From a virus, in IMG/VR virus record IMGVR_UViG_3300024512_000149, positions 1 through 21,280 of that record: a DNA stretch of 21,280 bases. One strand, written 5' to 3'. Both the position numbers and the translations under genes were made by a program. The notes beneath the pieces were generated by a model that saw only the letters and a list, made by a program, of their open reading frames with translations, did not search any database and was not told the origin of the DNA. Positions 14,300 through 20,976 of the stretch are shown here, piece after piece; the first letter of the stretch is position 1, and every line of letters begins with the position of its first letter.

Positions 14300-15235
14300 A
14301 TGCGCCCTGACCTCGCCCAAGCCTCGACCTTTGTCCGCATCCTGACTGGCTCCACCCTTACGCCGATGACGTGGCAGGTATTCGACGACGACCAGGTGCG
14401 ACGCGACCAGACCCGCGCGGCCCACTTCCACGCCCCACTGTCCGCCGCCGCCTACCGCCTGTCGCAGGCCAACGACAACGGCTGCGGCGTGTTCGCCACG
14501 GTCAACGCCACCGACGGCCAAGGCCGCCGAGCTGCCAACGTGACAGCCATCCGCGCCCTGTGGATCGACACCGACGGCTTCATCCCCGCGGCCTTCCACC
14601 TGCCGCCCTCGATGGTCGTCCGCTCGTCGGCCGGCGTCCACGCCTACTGGTGCCTTGCCGATTCGATGCCCCTGCACGACTTCCGCGACGCCCAGCGACG
14701 CCTGATCAAGCACTACAACAGCGACAGCAAGATCCACAACCTCGACCGTGTGATGCGCGTCCCCGGCTTCTTCCACCGCAAGGAAGGCCCGTTCAGCGTC
14801 TACCTCGCCGACGACAGCGGCTGCAGCTACACCGGCGCCCAAGTCCTCGCCGACCTTCCGCCCTTACCTCGACCAGCACCGCCCAAGCCGCGCGCCCGCA
14901 GTCTGGCGGCGGTCGACTGGTCCACGCTCGACGTCGTCGGCATCTTCGGCCAAGCAGGCTTTGCGCCGCGCGACATCGGCGGCGGCAAGTACGCCGTCAT
15001 TTGCCCATGGACCGGCGAGCACAGCCACCCTGACTTCGACGGCCGCTCGACCTCCACGGTCATCTGGTCGGACCCCGCCACCTTCCACTGCTCGCACGCC
15101 CACTGCGACGGCCGACGCCTCGCCGACGTGCTAGAGCTCATCGGCTACCGACCAAGCGAGGCCGACGTCATCCGCGCCATGGCCCGCAGTGCCCGCGCAC
15201 GTTACGACCGCACGGTGCAGGAGGTGGCCCGATGA
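14300..15235 (+). CDS. RepB-like primase-polymerase with C-terminal zinc finger
   Basis: This 311-aa protein probably synthesises primers for phage replication. The N-terminal domain carries archaeo-eukaryotic primase signatures: a catalytic acid pair in LWIDTDG (D90, D92), an S-x-x-x-H strand motif in SSAGVHAYW (H114), and NLDRVMRVPGFFHRK (149-161), the R-x-PG-x-x-x-(H)K element seen in RepB-type plasmid and phage primases. A Pro/Arg-rich linker (about 187-200) leads to a zinc-binding region with C235, H241/H243, C264, H266 and C269. The start at 14300 is set by AGGAGG 5 nt upstream; an open extension to 13976 is Arg/Ser/Pro-rich and looks non-coding. The stop overlaps the helicase ATG (ATGA). 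In other phages primase and helicase are often one chain; here they are two coupled genes. Confidence 0.88.
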   Translation: MRPDLAQASTFVRILTGSTLTPMTWQVFDDDQVRRDQTRAAHFHAPLSAAAYRLSQANDNGCGVFATVNATDGQGRRAANVTAIRALWIDTDGFIPAAFHLPPSMVVRSSAGVHAYWCLADSMPLHDFRDAQRRLIKHYNSDSKIHNLDRVMRVPGFFHRKEGPFSVYLADDSGCSYTGAQVLADLPPLPRPAPPKPRARSLAAVDWSTLDVVGIFGQAGFAPRDIGGGKYAVICPWTGEHSHPDFDGRSTSTVIWSDPATFHCSHAHCDGRRLADVLELIGYRPSEADVIRAMARSARARYDRTVQEVAR

Positions 15236-16605
15236 TTCGCCCCCTCACCGACCTAGGCAACGCGGAGCGCTTCGCCGACCAATTCGCGGCTGAATACCGC
15301 TACGTTGCCAGCCGTGATCAATGGCTGCGGTGGACAGGCAAGGCATGGGCCAGCGACGTGACCGAGGAGCGCTACCTTGCGGCCCGACTTGTCGCCCGTT
15401 CCATCCGTTGCGACATCGAGAACGCCACAACGACCGCACAAGCCACCGCGATCAGCCGATGGGCCGACCAGTCCGAGTCACTGGCCCGTCAGCGCGCCAT
15501 GGTCACGCTGGCCCAAGCCGACCGCCGGATCGCCATCACCCACCAGATCCTCGACGCCGACCCGCATGTGCTCAACACACAATCCGGCCTCGTCGACCTA
15601 CGCACCGGCGTTCTGCACCCGCACCGGCCCGAGGACTATTGCAGTCGCATCACCCGCGCCGCGTATGTCCCCGGCTCCACCGCGCCGACGTGGCAAGCGC
15701 TGGTCACATGGGCCATGCGCGATGACGCCGAGCTGGTGTCGTGGCTACAGCGCGCGGTCGGAGCCAGCCTCTACGGTCACCAGCAGGAGCAGATCTTCTG
15801 CTTTGCCTTCGGTGGCGGCGGCAACGGGAAAGGCAGTATCCTCAATGCCTTGCGCCGCATCCTCGGCGACTATGCCTGCATCCTGCCCGGCAGCTTCTTC
15901 GAATTGCAGAAAAACAAGCCGCACACCACCGAGATCGCCGACCTGTTCGGCGTCCGCTTCGCCTGTGGTTCCGAGGTCAGTCCGACGGCTACCCTCGACG
16001 AGGGCAAGGTGAAGGAGCTTACCGGCGGCGACGCCGTCAAGGCCCGGCGCCTCCATCAGGACAACGAGGAGCACGAACCGACGTGGACGCTATGGCTTAG
16101 CGGTAACAGCAAGCCGCGCATCCGTGGCACCGACCGCGGCATGTGGCGCCGGATGCGGCTGGTGCCGTTTGAAGCTCAGATCGAGGAGCACCAGATCGAT
16201 CGCGAGCTGCCGTCTAAGCTACTGGCCGAGGCCGATGGAATCCTGACATGGGCAATTGAAGGCGCCCAGCTTTGGCACAGCGACAAGCTCGGACTGTGTC
16301 GCGCTGTCGAGGCGGCGTCGCTCGAGTACCGCGAGGCCGAGGACGTCGTCGGCCAGTTTCTCGAGGATTGCTGCCTCGTTGACCCAGCCAGCGCTTACTC
16401 AACGACAAAAGCCGAGTTCCGCCGCGCCTTTGAAATGTGGTGCATCGAGAACGGCCTGCCCGTCCTCAGCACTAAGACCGTCGCCGACCGCCTCGCCAAG
16501 GAAGGTATCCGCGAGCTCAAGAGCAACGCCACCCGCAGTTGGCGCGGCGTGCGCCTTGTGGCCAACACTACACCCGCGGCCCGTCCGCACTGGAGTCAAG
16601 ACTGA
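15232..16605 (+). CDS. D5/P4-type SF3 helicase (replicative DNA-dependent ATPase)
   Basis: This 457-aa protein would unwind the template for replication together with the adjacent primase. Features in order: a D5-type N-terminal region (residues 1-150, including HVLNTQSGLVDLRTG, about 112-126, a hallmark of this family); Walker A GGGGNGKGS (194-202); a Walker B-equivalent stretch RFACGSEV (242-249); the family signature VKELTGGDAVKARRL beginning at 260; a motif C/arginine-finger block TLWLSGNSKPRIRGTDRGMW followed by RRMRLVPF; and a C-terminal helical region, perhaps a small winged helix (about 395-440). Walker A has GKGS rather than the commoner GKST, a variant I do not consider disabling. 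ATG overlaps the primase stop. No origin-binding domain is obvious, so origin recognition may lie in the primase or another protein. Confidence 0.92.
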   Translation: MIRPLTDLGNAERFADQFAAEYRYVASRDQWLRWTGKAWASDVTEERYLAARLVARSIRCDIENATTTAQATAISRWADQSESLARQRAMVTLAQADRRIAITHQILDADPHVLNTQSGLVDLRTGVLHPHRPEDYCSRITRAAYVPGSTAPTWQALVTWAMRDDAELVSWLQRAVGASLYGHQQEQIFCFAFGGGGNGKGSILNALRRILGDYACILPGSFFELQKNKPHTTEIADLFGVRFACGSEVSPTATLDEGKVKELTGGDAVKARRLHQDNEEHEPTWTLWLSGNSKPRIRGTDRGMWRRMRLVPFEAQIEEHQIDRELPSKLLAEADGILTWAIEGAQLWHSDKLGLCRAVEAASLEYREAEDVVGQFLEDCCLVDPASAYSTTKAEFRRAFEMWCIENGLPVLSTKTVADRLAKEGIRELKSNATRSWRGVRLVANTTPAARPHWSQD

Positions 16606-16949
16606 TGGCAGCCAACTACAATCACCTGACCATCGCCGGCCGCCTCGGCGCCGACGCCGAGAGCAAGACCGCCGCTAGTGGCACTGCCGTTACGCGCCTG
16701 CGCGTTGCGTCGAGCGTGGGCTACGGCGACAAGCAGCAGACCCTCTGGCTCGCGGCCACTGTGTTTGGCAAAAGCGCCGAGTTCGCCGCCAAGCTCCGCA
16801 AGGGCAATGCCGTCCTTCTCGCCGGCCGTCTTGAGCCCAACGTGTGGACGGACAAGCAAGGCATCGAGCGGCGCGACGTTGTTCTGATCGTCGACACCGT
16901 GCAGGCTCTCGGCCCGAAGCAGGCCGCCAGCGACGACGTGCCATTCTGA
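16605..16949 (+). CDS. ssb: Single-stranded DNA-binding protein
   Basis: This 114-aa OB-fold protein coats single-stranded DNA during replication. Typical features are the opening NHLTIAGRLGADAES strand set, FGKSAEFAAKLRKGNAVLLAGRLEPN in the middle (matching the family's lid-and-strand region), the later DVVLIVDTVQALG strand, and the acidic C-terminal tip DDVPF used to recruit partner proteins. The linker between core and tip is very short, so the protein is compact compared with E. coli SSB (178 aa). The ATG overlaps the helicase stop by one base (TGATG), with GGAG about 10 nt upstream. It completes a primase-helicase-SSB module. Confidence 0.95.
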   Translation: MAANYNHLTIAGRLGADAESKTAASGTAVTRLRVASSVGYGDKQQTLWLAATVFGKSAEFAAKLRKGNAVLLAGRLEPNVWTDKQGIERRDVVLIVDTVQALGPKQAASDDVPF

Positions 16950-16960
16950 GGTGACCCAGC

Positions 16961-17926
16961 ATGGATGCAAATCTCAAAAATACGCTTGCCGGCCGAACCG
17001 TGATCGCCAACGTCAGCGGCGGCAAGGACTCGACGGCAATGTGCCTCTGGTTTCTGGAACAAGATATCCCATTCGAGCCAGTGCATCAGCTGACCGGATG
17101 GGATAACCCGGTGACGCTGGACTACCTTCGAGGCGACCTAGCGCGCGTTCTTGGTCCGATCACCGAGATCCGCGGCCCCCGGCTGATGCGGGATCTGATT
17201 CTGCATAAAGGCATGTTTCCGTCGCGGCAGATCCGGTTCTGCACGCGCGACCTCAAGATCCAGCCTATGCAGCGGTATCTGCGCGAGCGCGACGATGACT
17301 TTGTTAACGCGATCGGCATCCGTTCCGACGAGTCGCGCGAACGCGCAGGAGCGGTTGAATGGGAGTGGAGCGACACGTTTGACTGCGAAGTGTGGCGCCC
17401 GATCCTTGCCTGGACGGTCGACGATGTGATCGCCATCCACAAGCGACACAACCTGCGGCCAAATCCGCTGTACTTGCAGGGGGCCGAGCGCGTCGGTTGC
17501 TGGCCGTGCATCAACTCGCGAAAGTCTGAGATCCGTCTGCTGGCAATCACCGACCCAGCGAGGATTGACGAAATTGAAGCTCTTGAGAAGGAAGTCGGCG
17601 AAGCCGCGCTCGACCGGTGGCACCGGGATCGCAAAGCCTGGACCGACAATCCGCCGCCCGAACCCGACAAGGGCTCGGCTGCTTGGGAAAAGTGGGAAGC
17701 GACGCGAGCTCGCTTGTTTGACCGCGAGCTGAACCCGCCAACCTTCTTTCAGGACTCGGCGCCGAACGCCAGCGGGCGCTATAAATGCGTTCCCATCCGC
17801 AAGGTGGTCGAATGGTCGATGACCAAGCGAGGCGGCAAACAATTCGAGCTCTTTGCTGGCCACACACGCGATGACGGTTGCGTCCGGTGGGGCATGTGCG
17901 AACAACCATCCCGTGAACCAGAATAG
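16961..17926 (+). CDS. PAPS-reductase-like PP-loop ATPase family protein
   Basis: This 321-aa protein belongs to the PP-loop ATP pyrophosphatase superfamily that includes PAPS reductase (CysH) and the DNA phosphorothioation protein DndC. The PP-loop SGGKDST is at residues 19-25. Further conserved-looking blocks are RFCTRDLKIQPM (C94), GIRSDESRER (119-128) and GCWPC (C180, C183), with extra cysteines at 276, 307 and 313. C94, C180, C183 and one more could hold an iron-sulfur cluster. The CysH C-terminal ECGLH motif is absent, so ordinary sulfate assimilation is unlikely; many phages carry such genes, of undetermined function, and nucleic-acid modification is my inference. The start is set by GAGGTGA just upstream. 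It lies between SSB and HNH nuclease genes. No dndB, dndD or dndE gene is in view. Confidence 0.85.
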   Translation: MDANLKNTLAGRTVIANVSGGKDSTAMCLWFLEQDIPFEPVHQLTGWDNPVTLDYLRGDLARVLGPITEIRGPRLMRDLILHKGMFPSRQIRFCTRDLKIQPMQRYLRERDDDFVNAIGIRSDESRERAGAVEWEWSDTFDCEVWRPILAWTVDDVIAIHKRHNLRPNPLYLQGAERVGCWPCINSRKSEIRLLAITDPARIDEIEALEKEVGEAALDRWHRDRKAWTDNPPPEPDKGSAAWEKWEATRARLFDRELNPPTFFQDSAPNASGRYKCVPIRKVVEWSMTKRGGKQFELFAGHTRDDGCVRWGMCEQPSREPE

Positions 17927-17937
17927 CGGAGGAGTTT

Positions 17938-18510
17938 GTGCTTTTTGATAAGTCCCAACGCAAGCTCTGGCGCCACGGTCTGCCGCGCTGCATGCACCTG
18001 GTCTCGCGGTATGTGCTCGTCACGACCGCGGCCGGTGCCCGCAGCATCCGGCAGCAATGCCTCGACTGCGGCTGTCTCGACTCGACGGTCCACAAGCTGG
18101 CCGACCATCCCGAGGCCGAACCAGCCGACACTGCCGCTGCCGAGAGCTGGCAAGCCAAGCGGGACGAGGCCGGTCGCGCCGCGCAAGCCCTCGCCCAGCA
18201 GCGCTACGCCATGCGCCAAGCCGCCAAACCTGCCGAGGATGCCGACTGGTGGCAGGCCTATAGCGACTACCTGCAAGGCGACGCCTGGCAAGCCGCGCGC
18301 CAGCTCGTCTTGCGCCGTGACGGTGGCCGATGTCAGGCCGCGCTTCCCGGCTGCACCCGCACGGCCGTGCAGGTCCACCATGACGGGTCGCGCGCCTACC
18401 GCTACCACAACCGCTTAGGCGCTACGCCGCTGTTTCTGCTGCACGCAGTCTGCGTCAGCTGCCATGCCCAAATCACCAAGGCCGACCGGGCCGAGAGGGA
18501 AGCCGGATGA
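17938..18510 (+). CDS. HNH endonuclease with N-terminal zinc-ribbon-like region
   Basis: This 190-aa protein has a C-terminal HNH fold: LVLRRDGGRCQA (123-134), a second zinc ligand C139, the catalytic HH in VQVHHDG (147-148), and VCVSCHAQIT (171-180) with C172, C175 and H176. The order C-C-HH-C-C-H fits phage HNH nucleases with a structural zinc. The N-terminal 50 residues hold C18, H20, then CLDCGC (41-46), suggesting a second zinc site for DNA binding. A charged, Ala-rich helical linker joins the two. The start is GTG (17938-17940) behind a strong GGAGGAG. Some HNH proteins near terminase genes aid packaging; this one sits far from the terminase and near modification genes, so a homing, recombination or host-DNA role is as likely. 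The next gene overlaps its stop (ATGA). Confidence 0.87.
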   Translation: MLFDKSQRKLWRHGLPRCMHLVSRYVLVTTAAGARSIRQQCLDCGCLDSTVHKLADHPEAEPADTAAAESWQAKRDEAGRAAQALAQQRYAMRQAAKPAEDADWWQAYSDYLQGDAWQAARQLVLRRDGGRCQAALPGCTRTAVQVHHDGSRAYRYHNRLGATPLFLLHAVCVSCHAQITKADRAEREAG

Positions 18511-18680
18511 CCACCTGCCCACACTGCCACCAGCCGCTGCCGCCACCCGTGATCCGCTTTGCCGACCTCGCATGGCTGCGCGAGCTGGCCGCCCGCGACC
18601 AAGTGCCCGGCGCCGAAACGCTCGGTCCGCACGAGCTACTGGCACCCGATCACGAGGAAAGCGACGACGTAAACTATTGA
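18507..18680 (+). CDS. 57-aa zinc-knuckle-like small protein
   Basis: A short frame from ATG 18507-18509, overlapping the HNH stop as ATGA, to TGA 18678-18680. The product begins MTTCPHCHQPLPPP, with a CxxCH metal-binding knuckle at residues 4-8, then a helix (DLAWLRELAARD) and an acidic tail (DHEESDDVNY). G/C-ending codons are consistent with coding. Only two cysteines are present, so it would need two His ligands (H6, H8) or to dimerise. No function is recognised; coupling to the HNH gene suggests a related role. Confidence 0.65.
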   Translation: MTTCPHCHQPLPPPVIRFADLAWLRELAARDQVPGAETLGPHELLAPDHEESDDVNY

Positions 18681-18713
18681 CGCCGCGCCCCGCTTTCCGC
18701 TACCTTCCGGCGC

Positions 18714-19850
18714 ATGAGATTTGGTAGCGTGTGCAGCGGTATCGAGGCAGCGTCGGTGGCATGGAAGCCGCTTGGCTGGCGAGCTGCATGGTTCTCGGAA
18801 ATCGAACCGTTTCCGTCAGCCGTGCTCGCGCATCATTACCCGGCCACGCCGAACCACGGCGATATGACCGCGCTACCTGGTCGCATTCGCGCCGGCGATG
18901 TCGAGGCGCCCGACCTCCTTTGCGGCGGTACTCCTTGCCAAGCGTTCAGCGTTGCCGGCCTGCGGCGGTCGCTCGACGACGCCCGCGGCAACCTGACCCT
19001 CACCTTTGTGGAGATCGCTGATGCAATTGACGCTGTTCGCCTCAGACGAGGCCAAGATCGAGCCATCATCTTTTGGGAGAACGTCCCCGGCGTACTCAAC
19101 ACCGAGGACAACGCATTCGGCTGCTTCCTTGGCTCTCTTGCCGGGGAGGATTGCGCACTCAAGCCGGCAGGGCGCCGATGGACGGACGCTGGTTGTGTGC
19201 TTGGACCCACGAGAGCAGTCGCGTGGCGGGTCCTCGACGCCCAATATTTCGGCTTGGCCCAACGACGCCGCCGTGTGTTCGTTGTCGCAGGTACTCGAAA
19301 CGGGCTCAATCCAGCCGCGATTTTATTTGAGTCCGATGGCCTGCGACGGGATATTGCGCCGAGCCGAGAAGCGCGGAAAGGAGTTGCCGACACAGCTTCG
19401 CTATGCTTTGCGGGCAACAGCGAATCAGACGTAGCGGCTACGCTTGAAACGACATCGCACGACTATAGTCGATCCGATAGCTTCAACGTGGTTGCTTTCG
19501 TCAAAGCCACCAGCCCGCACAGCTCGGACGAAGCCCCGCGCTACGAACAGGCCGACGTCGCCGCCTGTCTCAACGGCGGGGACGAGCGTCACAACCCGCC
19601 CAAGCATATGGCGGTGACGCCTATGGCTGTTCGCCGCCTGACACCGCGTGAATGCGAGCGCCTGCAAGGGTTCCCCGATGACTACACGATGATCCCGTGG
19701 AAGAAAAAGCCGGCGTCGGACTGTCCCGATGGGCCTCGCTACAAGGCCCTCGGCAACTCTTGGGCGGTGCCGGTGGTGCGTTGGATTGGCCAGCGTATTA
19801 GCAAAGCGTTAGCAAAGCCAGTCGACCGAAAGTCCAACGAGGGAGCATAA
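18714..19850 (+). CDS. C5-cytosine DNA methyltransferase
   Basis: This 378-aa enzyme transfers a methyl group from S-adenosylmethionine to carbon 5 of cytosine. Motif I is FGSVCSGIEAAS (residues 3-14); motif IV GGTPCQAFS holds the catalytic Cys75; motif VI is ENVPG (122-126); motif VIII QRRRRVFVV (183-191); motifs IX and X lie near the C-terminus (RRLTPRECERLQGFP and KALGNSWAVPVV). The target-recognition region lies between about 195 and 305, so the recognition site cannot be read from sequence. A partner restriction enzyme is not recognised nearby except the HNH gene, so it is probably an orphan phage enzyme protecting phage DNA from host restriction. The start ATG has only a weak ribosome-binding site. 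The coding stretch for the target region is less GC-biased than the flanks. Confidence 0.96.
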   Translation: MRFGSVCSGIEAASVAWKPLGWRAAWFSEIEPFPSAVLAHHYPATPNHGDMTALPGRIRAGDVEAPDLLCGGTPCQAFSVAGLRRSLDDARGNLTLTFVEIADAIDAVRLRRGQDRAIIFWENVPGVLNTEDNAFGCFLGSLAGEDCALKPAGRRWTDAGCVLGPTRAVAWRVLDAQYFGLAQRRRRVFVVAGTRNGLNPAAILFESDGLRRDIAPSREARKGVADTASLCFAGNSESDVAATLETTSHDYSRSDSFNVVAFVKATSPHSSDEAPRYEQADVAACLNGGDERHNPPKHMAVTPMAVRRLTPRECERLQGFPDDYTMIPWKKKPASDCPDGPRYKALGNSWAVPVVRWIGQRISKALAKPVDRKSNEGA

Positions 19851-19860
19851 GTTAGCCGCC

Positions 19861-20094
19861 GTGAGTAGCAAACGAAGCCAAGGCTCCCGAGGCCGCCCCA
19901 CCATCCTGCCGCCCACGGCTGCCTGCACCGAGTGCGGCCGCAAGCGCTTGGCTCGCAACCTGTGCATGGCGCATTACCAAGCCTGGTACCGCGCGCAGGT
20001 CATCGAGTGCCAGCTGCCAGCGCACCGTTGGGCCAGCCGCAGCCAGCGATGCACCTTTTGCCGCCGACACCGGCGCGACGTGGAGACCCGATGA
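19861..20094 (+). CDS. Small cysteine-rich putative zinc-binding protein
   Basis: A 77-aa basic protein from GTG 19861. It has CTECGRK, then RNLCMAHYQAWYR, a pattern (CxxC, later C-x-x-H) that probably binds one zinc, followed by C50 and a final RCTFCRRH. This resembles small phage DNA-binding zinc proteins, such as HNH-like remnants lacking the catalytic histidine motif. Its stop overlaps the next ATG (ATGA). The ribosome-binding site is not obvious. No family is named with confidence. Confidence 0.65.
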   Translation: MSSKRSQGSRGRPTILPPTAACTECGRKRLARNLCMAHYQAWYRAQVIECQLPAHRWASRSQRCTFCRRHRRDVETR

Positions 20095-20306
20095 CCGCCA
20101 AAGCCCGAACTGCCGCCGACGTTGCATGGATTGACCACGTCTGCGACCAGTGCGCCACGCTGCCCGAGGCCGCCCGCCGGCTGGGCATGACGTTGGCCGC
20201 GCTCAAGAGCCTTCGCAAGCGCCTGCGCCAGCTCGACCCGTCGCGACCGTCGCGAGGCCCCGGCGGTCGACCGCGAACGCTGCCGAGGAAGGAGATGGAT
20301 CAATGA
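20091..20306 (+). CDS. Small helix-turn-helix-like protein
   Basis: A 71-aa protein whose ATG (20091-20093) overlaps the preceding stop as ATGA. A helix-turn-helix is visible in the middle: a first helix around TLPEAARRLG and a second around LAALKSLRKRLRQL, similar to the region that reads DNA in small phage regulators. The C-terminus is Pro/Arg/Gly-rich (SRPSRGPGGRPRTLPRK) and may bind DNA or RNA backbone non-specifically. It could be a transcriptional regulator of the arm. Its stop overlaps the next ATG. Confidence 0.65.
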   Translation: MTAKARTAADVAWIDHVCDQCATLPEAARRLGMTLAALKSLRKRLRQLDPSRPSRGPGGRPRTLPRKEMDQ

Positions 20307-20560
20307 GCGACGAGCAGGTCAAGAAGCAGATCATCGCTGAGTACTGGCGACTCGATGTGATGCGCCGCAGCGCGTCGACCTCTGCGCTGGAGGCGATCGC
20401 GGAGCAGCAACGACCCGCACGCGAAGCCCTGCACGAGAAGTGCGGCGTGGCGACAGGGCACAACATGACCACTACAGGCTACAGCGTGGGCGGGCTGGCG
20501 TATGGCCACTGTGTGTGGTGCGGCAAATACTGGCGCGAGGAACGGGAGGTGGAGCCGTGA
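20303..20560 (+). CDS. Small phage protein with C-terminal zinc knuckle
   Basis: An 85-aa protein. The N-terminal half is helical and charged (SDEQVKKQIIAEYWRLDVMRR). The C-terminal half has C47, a GH pair and then HCVWCGKYW, a GH-x(n)-CxxCG arrangement common in small phage proteins that probably bind a zinc ion. Coupled on both sides: ATGA at its start and GTGA at its end; AGGAGATGG lies upstream of its start. No function is recognised. Confidence 0.7.
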   Translation: MSDEQVKKQIIAEYWRLDVMRRSASTSALEAIAEQQRPAREALHEKCGVATGHNMTTTGYSVGGLAYGHCVWCGKYWREEREVEP

Positions 20561-20976
20561 ACGATCAGATGCAAGCTCTCGCACGTCGGGCCGTGGCGTG
20601 CAAGCACTGGCGATGGATGCCGGGGATGCAAACCCAAGATTTCACGCGAGTTTGCTACGACACAGGTTACAGTGCACGTGGTTGGGACGAATGGGATAAC
20701 ACCTGCTCCGAGTGTGATGGCGGCATCGTGACTTTGACTAGCGCATGCCTTCCGGAACTTTCCGACCCTGCCACGCTGGGATGCTTGCTCGCGCTGGTGC
20801 GGGAGGCGTGGAACGACCCCGGCATTGCGTGCGTGACGTCGTCGTACAGCAACGGTCGATACTATCGGCGCGTCGTGGACGGACATCATCACGGCTCCAC
20901 TTTCCAGACTTTGTCGCAGGTAACCCACTCGACCGAAGCCGAGGCGCTGGTCGCCGCACTGGAGGCTGCGCCATGA
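20557..20976 (+). CDS. Small protein resembling phage ABA-sandwich (BC1872-like) family
   Basis: A 139-aa protein beginning with GTG (20557-20559) overlapping the previous stop (GTGA), behind GGAGGTGGAG. It opens with a helix (MQALARRAVACKHWRW), has a loop with C-x-x-C (NTCSECDGG), an LSDPATLGCLLALVREAW segment, then SNGRYYRRVVDG and a C-terminal helix STEAEALVAALEAA. Helix-Trp motif at the start, a PDLSD-like 'SDPATLG' and an ending EALVAALE match what I recall of the small phage ABA-sandwich family, whose function is unknown. This is pattern memory, not a search. Confidence 0.68.
   Translation: MNDQMQALARRAVACKHWRWMPGMQTQDFTRVCYDTGYSARGWDEWDNTCSECDGGIVTLTSACLPELSDPATLGCLLALVREAWNDPGIACVTSSYSNGRYYRRVVDGHHHGSTFQTLSQVTHSTEAEALVAALEAAP

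Noticed and set aside
14185-14310. 41-codon TTG-started frame behind GAGGAG, ending over the primase start
   Set aside because: Tempting because of its ribosome-binding site and overlap, but the rare start, short length and unremarkable translation do not support a gene call.
14124-14345. Short plus-strand frame from a TTG start, overlapping the primase start
   Set aside because: A helix-like stretch is visible, but the TTG start has no good ribosome-binding site and the end runs 46 nt into the primase gene in another frame.
17138-17905. 255-codon minus-strand open frame opposite the PP-loop gene
   Set aside because: No motifs, while the plus strand has SGGKDST and other conserved blocks in phase.
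16961-17926. Complete Dnd phosphorothioation system
   Set aside because: Only a DndC-like superfamily member is present; no dndB, dndD, dndE or cysteine desulfurase gene is recognisable in the window.
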